This document shows, one piece after another, positions 57,603-64,000 of a stretch of 64,000 bases of DNA (the first letter of the stretch is position 1; every line of letters starts with the position of its first letter). Origin of the DNA: an uncultured Thermomicrobiaceae bacterium (lineage in GTDB: Bacteria > Chloroflexota > Chloroflexia > Thermomicrobiales > Thermomicrobiaceae). The stretch is taken from the NCBI GenBank assembly GCA_938082375.1, contig CALKCJ010000018.1, positions 62,001 to 126,000 on the forward strand, in the 5' to 3' direction. The translations under genes and the position numbers were made by a program. The notes below the pieces were generated by a model. The model saw only the letters and a program-made list of their open reading frames with translations, did not search any database and had not been told where the DNA came from.

Positions 57603-57938
57603 ATGCCCTTCGTCATGACCCTTCGCGACGACGCGTTCGTCCCCGACGTGCAGTGCGACAACTGTGGCCAGGCGGCGCCGGCTGAGACGTGCCTGGTGCT
57701 CTGGCCGCTGCGCACAGGCAAGCGTGCGAAGCCAGCCCGGCCAGTGCTCGTCGCCTGCGGCGAGAGTTGCGCCGACGCGCTGGCCAGCCGCCATGCGCGC
57801 GAGGAGTTGGCTGGCGTCGCGCTGGACGCCTACCTAGCCAGCCTGATTCACTACCTTGGGATCGACCCCGAAGCAGTGCTGGAGCGCGAGGAGACCGCGC
57901 GGGCGCTGGAGCAGACGCGCGACCAGGCGCCCGAGTAG
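57603..57938 (+). CDS. Hypothetical protein with paired cysteines
   Basis: MPFVMTLRDDAFVPDVQCDNCGQAAPAETCLVLWPLRTGKRAKPARPVLVACGESCADALASRH... Confidence 0.65.
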   Translation: MPFVMTLRDDAFVPDVQCDNCGQAAPAETCLVLWPLRTGKRAKPARPVLVACGESCADALASRHAREELAGVALDAYLASLIHYLGIDPEAVLEREETARALEQTRDQAPE

Positions 57939-58070
57939 CCGCCGCAACCTTTGCCACGGGCACGGCTTGAGCTATCGCTCGAAGAGGCACAGCGTGGTTC
58001 GTCGTGGTGGTTCAGTGTGTCCTATCTGTCCAGGGCCGAGCGGCAACGTGTCGACGAGGAGGACTCCGCT

Positions 58071-59021
58071 ATGCCTTGCCTGATAAGTGGTATCCATCAC
58101 ATGACCGCTATCGCCGGAGATCCCCAGCGGAACCTGGACTTCTACGCGGGCGTGCTCGGCCTGCGCCTGGTCAAGCTGACGGTAAACTTCGATGTGCCGA
58201 ACACGTTCCACCTCTACTATGGGGACGAGGGTGGTCAGCCCGGTACGATCATCACCTTCTTCCCCTGGCCGCACATGCGGCGTGGCCGGGTCGGTGCTGG
58301 CCAGTTCACCACAACCGCGCTCTCGATCCCGCCCGGCGCGCTGGACTACTGGCGACGGCGCCTGGAGACACACGGGGTGCAGTGTACCGGCCCGACGGAG
58401 CGCTTGGAGGAGACCGTGCTCGCCTTCGAAGACCCAGATGGGCTGCCGCTCGAGCTGGTCGTCCACCAGGGAGCCGAGGAGCGACCAGGCTGGCCGCAGG
58501 GGCCGGTGCCGGCCGAGCTGGCGATCCGCGGCATCTATGGGATCAGCGCCATCTCGCTGGCGCCCGAGCGCACGGCTCGGGTGCTGACGGAGCTGCTGGG
58601 CCTGCACGAGCTGGCGCGCGAGGAGCGGCGCACGCGCTACGTCGCTGGCCAAAGCAGCAGCGGGGCGATCCTCGACCTGATCGAGTCCCGGGAGGCGACA
58701 CCGGGGATCGAGGGTACCGGCACGGTACACCACCTGGCGCTCCGCGTGCCCGACGACGACGCCCAGCGCCTGGTACACCACGAGGTCGCCGAGCACGGCT
58801 TCCGCGTCACGCCGGTGCTCGACCGCCAGTACTTCCGGTCGATCTACTTTCGCGAGCTGGGCGGACTATTGTTCGAGATTGCGACTGACCTGCCCGGGTT
58901 CACGGTCGACGAGCCGGCCGAGTGCTTGGGCAGCGAGCTGAGGCTCCCGCCTTGGCTGGAGCCCCGCCGCGAGGCGCTGACCCGCCAGCTCCCGCCGCTC
59001 CGCCTGCCGGCCACCCGGTAG
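58071..59021 (+). CDS. Ring-cleaving dioxygenase / glyoxalase-family protein
   Basis: ISGIHHMTAIAGDPQRNLDFYAGVLGLRLVKLTVNFDVPNTFHLYYGDEGGQPGTIITFFPWP; second VOC domain GTGTVHHLALRVPDDDAQ. Confidence 0.92.
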   Translation: MPCLISGIHHMTAIAGDPQRNLDFYAGVLGLRLVKLTVNFDVPNTFHLYYGDEGGQPGTIITFFPWPHMRRGRVGAGQFTTTALSIPPGALDYWRRRLETHGVQCTGPTERLEETVLAFEDPDGLPLELVVHQGAEERPGWPQGPVPAELAIRGIYGISAISLAPERTARVLTELLGLHELAREERRTRYVAGQSSSGAILDLIESREATPGIEGTGTVHHLALRVPDDDAQRLVHHEVAEHGFRVTPVLDRQYFRSIYFRELGGLLFEIATDLPGFTVDEPAECLGSELRLPPWLEPRREALTRQLPPLRLPATR

Positions 59022-59212
59022 CCCGGCCAAGCCCGCGGGGTCAAGTAGGGGCGTCCCGGCAAGTTCAAGGGATCGGCCACCGGCCGCCGCCCTGTCGTTC
59101 GATAGACCGCAGGCGAGTGCGCGTTAGAATTGCGGTGAGCGCCACGAGCGGGAGCGTGCCCCGGCGCGGTGGGCTTCGGCGCGTGCCGGCCCGGGCAATC
59201 GAGGAGGAGGCG

Positions 59213-60138
59213 ATGGCGGCCGAGGAGCTCTTCCGGCGATCGAGCAGGTGCGTGATCGCGCCGCGCGGTACCGGCAGGAGCAGGAGACCAGCGAGGCACT
59301 GACGCGCTACGCGCTGATCGATCCGATCCTGCGGGCGCTCGGCTGGCCGCTCGACGACCCGGCCGTGGCTCGACCGGAGTACGCCGCCGGGCAGGGCAAG
59401 GCCGACTACTGCCTCTTCGGCGCTGACGGCAAGCCCGCTGTGCTCATCGAGGCGAAGACGCTCGGCCCGAAGCTGCCGCCGATCGCCAGCGCAGCCGTGG
59501 TGAGCTACGCGTGGGAACTGTCGCGGCGCGGCACGCACGTGGAGTACGTCGGCATCACCAACGGCCTACTCTGGCAAGTCTACCGGTTCCCTGACATGGT
59601 GCGACCGGCCCATGCGGTCGACCTCGGCAGGGGGATGGCGGCGGAAGCGGCCGTCGAGATCCTCAGAGCGCTCTGGCGCCCGCTCCTGGTCGGCGACGTC
59701 GTTCCACCACCGCCACCGCCTCCCCCGTCACCTCCGCCTGCGGGCGAGATCCCGCTGAGCGAGCTCCAGCCGGCGCCTGGTTCCCGGCCGCCAGCGGCGC
59801 TTCTCCTGCCGGACGGCACGGAGGTGCCGCTCCATAGCTGGAAAGACCTGCTCGTCGAGGTGGCGCGGACGCTGGCGCGGGCTGGCACGCTGGGCCCGCA
59901 GCGATGCCCGGTGCGCCTGCCGGGCGCGCAGAGGCGGTACCTGGTGCATATCGAGCCGATGCACCCGAGTGGACAACGATTCCGTGCCTCCGAGCGTGTG
60001 GATGAGAGGCTGTGGATCGAGACGCACGCGAGCGCTGAGCTGCTCCTGAAGCAAACGCGGTGGCTGCTCAAGCAGTTCGGCGAAGACCCGGCCCGGTACC
60101 GGGTGCAGCTCGCCACCAGGCCCGGGCAGCAGCCCTGA
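59213..60138 (+). CDS. HsdR_N-type (type I restriction R N-terminal) nuclease-like domain protein; 5' end frameshifted at ~59232
   Basis: RYALIDPILRALGWPLDDPAVARPEYAAGQGKADYCLFGADGKPAVLIEAKTLG (D...EAK nuclease motif); SD GAGGAGGAGG before ATG 59213. Confidence 0.75.
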
Positions 60139-60247
60139 AGGGCCAGCCCTCGCCTCTTGCTCTCAGTCTCAGGCCGCTTATGACCGTCATAGTGGACGGC
60201 CACCTGCCATTGCGAGGCTCCGCTTCGGTGCGCCGGCGAGCGCCGGT

Positions 60248-60273
60248 GCGGACAGCATGGCGCTGTCCGCTTT
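60248..60273 (+). terminator. Rho-independent-like terminator after the HsdR_N-like gene
   Basis: GCGGACAGC-ATGGC-GCTGTCCGC followed by TTTC. Confidence 0.5.
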
Positions 60274-60548
60274 CATCCCGCCTGTCCTCTCCGATCCAGT
60301 GCGCAGCCTCTGCTCGCTGAGCGGGGTGGCCCAGACTCGTCGCCGTTCCCACGAGCTCGATGCCCCCTATCCCCCGAGCCACCAGCCCTGCGCTCGACGA
60401 GCGAGCACGGTGCTGCCCGGGGCCGAGCCCTGGCAGGCGATGACCGGCGTGGAGCGAATCGAGGTGCCGGATGAGACAGGACAGCGAGGCGAGGTCGATG
60501 GCAGGCCGGGCAGGCCACGAGGGCACTCGCCGGGAGAAACATGAGGGC

Positions 60549-62045
60549 ATGCACCCGGGCTCGCCGCTCCGCACCGCCCTCCGCCACGCCCTCCAGAGCC
60601 CGGCCGCCTTCTCCCGCGTCTTCCTCCCAGGCCGCGCCCTCCGCCCTTACCAGGCCACTCCCGCCAACGCCATCGCCTCAGCCGTCCTCGCACGCCGCCG
60701 CGGGAACACTGGGGTTCCCGCCCAGTTCGCCGTTGTCTTCGCCAGACAGTCCGGCAAGGACGAGATGCTCGCCCAGCTCCTCGCCTACCTCCTCCTCACC
60801 TTCCACAAGGCCGGCGGTACCGCCGTCGTCGCCCTCCCCACCCTCCGCCCTCAGGCCCAGATCGCCCGCGACCGCCTCCTCGATGTCCTCGCCTCAGACC
60901 GCATCCGCGCCTTAGGCCTCCCTCTCCACGTCTCCGAGTCCCAAGTCCGTATCGGCCGCGCCGCCGTCCGCTTCACCTCCGCCGCCCCAACCGCCAGCCC
61001 ACGCGGCCAGACCGCCTCCCTCCTCCTCGTCGCCAACGAGGCCCAGGACATCGAGCCCGACCGCTGGGACAGCGTCTTCGCCCCCATGACCGCCTCCACC
61101 GCCGCACCCACCCTCTTCATGGGCACCACCTGGTCATCCGATACCCTCCTCGCCCGCCAGATGCGCTACCTCCGAGAGCTCGAAGCCGCCGACGGTCTCC
61201 CACGCCTCTTCCTCGTCCCCTGGCAAACCGTCGCCCACCACCTCCCTCCCTACGCCGAGCACGTCCAGCGCCAGATCGACCAGCTCGGCCCTCACCACCC
61301 CTTCATCCGCACCGAGTACGAGCTCCAAGAGCTCGCCGGCGCCGGCCGCCTCTTCCCAGCTGCACGCCAGCTCCTCATGCGCGGCCACCACCCACCACTC
61401 CTCGCCCCACTCCCAGACGAAACCTACGCCCTCACCCTCGATGTCGCCGGCGAGGAAGAAGCCGATGCCCAGCTCAACCCCCTCGGCCGCCGCGATTCCA
61501 CCGCCCTCACCGTCTTCCGCGTACGTTCGCAGGGTGAACGCCCAACCTACCAGGTCGTCCGCCGCTACCTCTGGACCGGTACCAAGCACTCCCTCCTCCA
61601 CCAGCAGGTCGCCACCATCGCCAGGATGTGGCGAGCCCAGGCCCTCGTCGTCGATGCCACCGGCGTCGGCGCCGGCCTCGCCTCCTTCCTCCAGGCCACG
61701 CTAGGGGAGCACGTCGTCCTCCCCTTCACCTTCTCCGTCGCCTCCAAGGCCCAGCTCGGCTGGGACTTCCTCGGCCTCATCGATTCCGGCCGCTACCAGG
61801 ATCACCGCACCGATGGCCACGACGTCGACGCCGAAGCCGCCCACCTCGCACACCTCTTCTGGCAGCAGGTGGAGGCCTGCACCTACGAAGTCCGTCCCGG
61901 CCCCGGTAAACTCATGTCCTGGGCCGTCCCCGATCCCCGCACCCACGACGATCTCCTCATCTCTGCCGCCCTCGCCGCCGTACTCGACCAGTTCGATTGG
62001 CGCCCACGTACCGCGAAAGGACGGATCGATCATGACCGCCTCTGA
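60549..62045 (+). CDS. Phage terminase large subunit-like protein
   Basis: Walker A-like ARQSGKDEMLAQLLAYLLL; NEAQDIEPDRWDSVFAPM; nuclease part ALTLDVAGEE...DSTALTVFRV...ALVVDATGVGAGLASFL...THDDLLISAALA. Confidence 0.8.
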   Translation: MHPGSPLRTALRHALQSPAAFSRVFLPGRALRPYQATPANAIASAVLARRRGNTGVPAQFAVVFARQSGKDEMLAQLLAYLLLTFHKAGGTAVVALPTLRPQAQIARDRLLDVLASDRIRALGLPLHVSESQVRIGRAAVRFTSAAPTASPRGQTASLLLVANEAQDIEPDRWDSVFAPMTASTAAPTLFMGTTWSSDTLLARQMRYLRELEAADGLPRLFLVPWQTVAHHLPPYAEHVQRQIDQLGPHHPFIRTEYELQELAGAGRLFPAARQLLMRGHHPPLLAPLPDETYALTLDVAGEEEADAQLNPLGRRDSTALTVFRVRSQGERPTYQVVRRYLWTGTKHSLLHQQVATIARMWRAQALVVDATGVGAGLASFLQATLGEHVVLPFTFSVASKAQLGWDFLGLIDSGRYQDHRTDGHDVDAEAAHLAHLFWQQVEACTYEVRPGPGKLMSWAVPDPRTHDDLLISAALAAVLDQFDWRPRTAKGRIDHDRL

Positions 62046-62295
62046 AGCCGCACGCCCGTGCGATGGCACCATCGTCATCTGGGAGCAGTGGATCACCCAC
62101 TTCAGCCCCACCACCTGCCCAGAGTGCGCCGCCCTCCACGGCCAGTGGTTCATCAAAGGCCAGGGCCCTCAGCCCCCACGCCACGTCAACTGTCGTTGCA
62201 AGAGAGAAGAAGTCTACTGGGAGTGCACCAACCGCCCGCCCAGCCAAGCCCCAGCAGCCTCCGGCCGCAGCGGCACCCAGTCCCGCCCCTGGTAA
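62032..62295 (+). CDS. Small protein resembling the C-terminal CxxC...HxNCRC motif of phage minor head proteins (SPP1 gp7/Mu F-like)
   Basis: MTASEAARPCDGTIVIWEQWITHFSPTTCPECAALHGQWFIKGQGPQPPRHVNCRCKREEVYWE; overlaps the terminase stop. Confidence 0.55.
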   Translation: MTASEAARPCDGTIVIWEQWITHFSPTTCPECAALHGQWFIKGQGPQPPRHVNCRCKREEVYWECTNRPPSQAPAASGRSGTQSRPW

Positions 62296-62448
62296 GAGCG
62301 CCTCGCCGGCCGCCCCACGACGCGCCGCGTGGCATCACAGGAGGATGACCAGGCGACGGCCCGCATCGACGGTGACGGCATGCGGGACGATGCAGGCGCT
62401 CGGGGTGCCAGCCTCGTCTGCGAAGGACGCCGCCTCTCCCGACGGCGC

Positions 62449-63552
62449 TCACGCTGGTCGGGTGTCAGCTTCGGTGACCCGGGGTCTGGCCCCGACCGGC
62501 GTCGCCGGCTGGTATGGACACAGGGGGTCGCTCTCCAGTGGGTCGCCAGTGACCGCGTAGGCACGCGCCCGCGAGCCGCCGCAGGCGAAGCGGAACTCGC
62601 AGCGGCCGCACTTCCCCTTGAAGCGGTTAGGATCGCGCAGGGTGAAGAGGAGCGGGTGCCAGCGATAGACCTCCACCGGGTCTGCCGTGGCGACGTTGCC
62701 AAGAGGGAGCGGCAAAAAGCCGGCGGGATAGATATCGCCCACGTGCGAGATAAACAGGATGCCGTTGCCGTCGCGCACGCCGTGCCCCTGGCGAACCGAG
62801 GCCAAGTCTGGCGGGGTCGCTCCACCGCGTCGCTCAGCGGCCCGGCGCTGGGCGACGACCCGCCGGTAGAACGGTGCCTCGGTCGTCTTGATCGCGAACG
62901 GGACGGTGGGGGCAACCTGGTAGAGCCAGGCCATGATCCGTTCCGCCTCGTCCGGCTCGACCTCGCGGAGGAGCCGCCCGCGGCCGATCGGCACGAGGAA
63001 GAAGAGGCTCCAGCGCTGGGCGCCCAGCTCGCTGACCAGATCGAGCAGAGCAGGCAGGTCGTCGCGCGTCTCGGCGCAGACCAGGCTGTTGATCTGGAGT
63101 GGCAAGCCGAGCGCGCGGGCCCAGCGCGCGGCTTGGACTGTCCACTCGAAGCTTCCCGCGACGCCGCGCAGCGTGTTGTGCCGATCGGGAGTCGAACCGT
63201 CCAGGCTCAGCGCGAGGATCGAGACTCCCGCATCCTTGAGCTCGGCAATGACTTGCCGAGTGAGCGCGTAGGTGCCGCTGGGCGTGATCGCAACAGTGAA
63301 GCCGAGGGAACGGGCATGCGCGATCAGGTCGAACAGATCGGGACGCTTGAGCGGGTCACCGCCGGTCAGGACAAGGTGGGGCAGCGGCGGCCCAAACCCG
63401 GCGAGCTGTTCCAGGAGAGCGTAGCCGGCTGCCGTGGAGAGCTCGCCGGGGTGGCGCCAGGAGACGGCCTCTGCCCGGCAGTGCCGGCAAGCCAGCTCGC
63501 AGGCGCGTGTGAGTTCCCAGTAGACGAGCAGTGGGCGATCCGGGTACCGCAT
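62449..63552 (-). CDS. Radical SAM/SPASM-domain protein
   Basis: WELTRACELACRHCRAEA (CxxxCxxC), LTGGDPLKRPDLFDLI, C-terminal GKCGRCEFRFACGGSRARAYAVTGDPLESDPLCPYQP. Confidence 0.9.
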   Translation of the reverse strand: MRYPDRPLLVYWELTRACELACRHCRAEAVSWRHPGELSTAAGYALLEQLAGFGPPLPHLVLTGGDPLKRPDLFDLIAHARSLGFTVAITPSGTYALTRQVIAELKDAGVSILALSLDGSTPDRHNTLRGVAGSFEWTVQAARWARALGLPLQINSLVCAETRDDLPALLDLVSELGAQRWSLFFLVPIGRGRLLREVEPDEAERIMAWLYQVAPTVPFAIKTTEAPFYRRVVAQRRAAERRGGATPPDLASVRQGHGVRDGNGILFISHVGDIYPAGFLPLPLGNVATADPVEVYRWHPLLFTLRDPNRFKGKCGRCEFRFACGGSRARAYAVTGDPLESDPLCPYQPATPVGARPRVTEADTRPA

Positions 63553-63591
63553 GGTGCGTCCTCTACTATTTGCATCTTGGTGGCCGCGTGG

Positions 63592-64000
63592 TCAGAACAC
63601 GGCTGCATCCACGACCATGGCCAGGAAGAGCAGTCCCAGGTACTGCATGGAGTAGAAGAACAGGCGGCGGGCGAGCTGATCCGATCGCTCGCGCAGCAGC
63701 CGGCCGGCTAGCCAGAGGAAACGCACCCCCAGCAGCAGCGCCGCGATGAGGTAGAACAGCCCAGCGGTACCCAGCGGGTACAAGGCGAGACTGGCCAGGA
63801 CCATGAGCACGGTATAGACGAAGATCTGTCGGCGCGTCGCTTCCTCACCGGCCACCGCCGGCAGCATCGGCACCCCGGCCACCGAGTAGTCGGTCTTCTT
63901 GAAGAGGGCCAGTGCCCAGAAGTGCGGCGGTGTCCAGGCGAAGACGAGCAGGAACATCAGCAGCGCCGGCAGCGCGACCTGGCCAGTTACCGCTGCCCAG
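63592..64000 (-). CDS. ctaB: Protoheme IX farnesyltransferase (heme O synthase), partial (runs off window end)
   Basis: MFLLVFAWTPPHFWALALFKKTDYSVAGVPMLPAVAGEEATRRQIFVYTVLMV. Confidence 0.92.
   Translation of the reverse strand, partial: WAAVTGQVALPALLMFLLVFAWTPPHFWALALFKKTDYSVAGVPMLPAVAGEEATRRQIFVYTVLMVLASLALYPLGTAGLFYLIAALLLGVRFLWLAGRLLRERSDQLARRLFFYSMQYLGLLFLAMVVDAAVF

Noticed and set aside
1-64000. CRISPR arrays, rRNA genes, integrases, and long tandem repeats
   Set aside because: None seen on reading; no regularly spaced repeats and no recognisable rRNA or integrase motifs.

Overview
High-GC chromosomal window, probably from a Thermomicrobia/Chloroflexota-type thermophile (inferred from gene content only). 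Most of it is ordinary housekeeping and accessory genes. No rRNA, CRISPR array or convincing tRNA was seen. Main blocks: an ECF transporter operon (S, T, fused ATPases); a Fur-family regulator close to a CbiM-CbiQ-CbiO nickel/cobalt ECF transporter; a primary-type sigma factor; an HtrA protease with a histidine kinase and response regulator; an ECF sigma/anti-sigma pair; two tandem TadE-TadE-TadG cassettes; Nramp and UspA; DUF3179; RtcB-archease; a CDGSH/Rieske/FAD-reductase operon; amidase; dCTP deaminase; ProC; creatininase; GH15; an AbrB/PIN toxin-antitoxin pair; an HsdR_N-like protein; an orphan phage terminase with a head-protein-like ORF; radical SAM/SPASM; and CtaB (partial). The observations most worth checking are: the duplicated TadE/TadE/TadG modules with no Tad machinery in the window; the orphan terminase cassette with distinct codon usage; a Nur-like inverted repeat just downstream of a near-consensus promoter for cbiM; phased CTTAG repeats upstream of htrA beside an OmpR-type regulator; a decayed RND pump; and four loci where one C/G indel would restore a longer gene (YceI lipoprotein, AbrB antitoxin, PIN toxin, HsdR_N protein).
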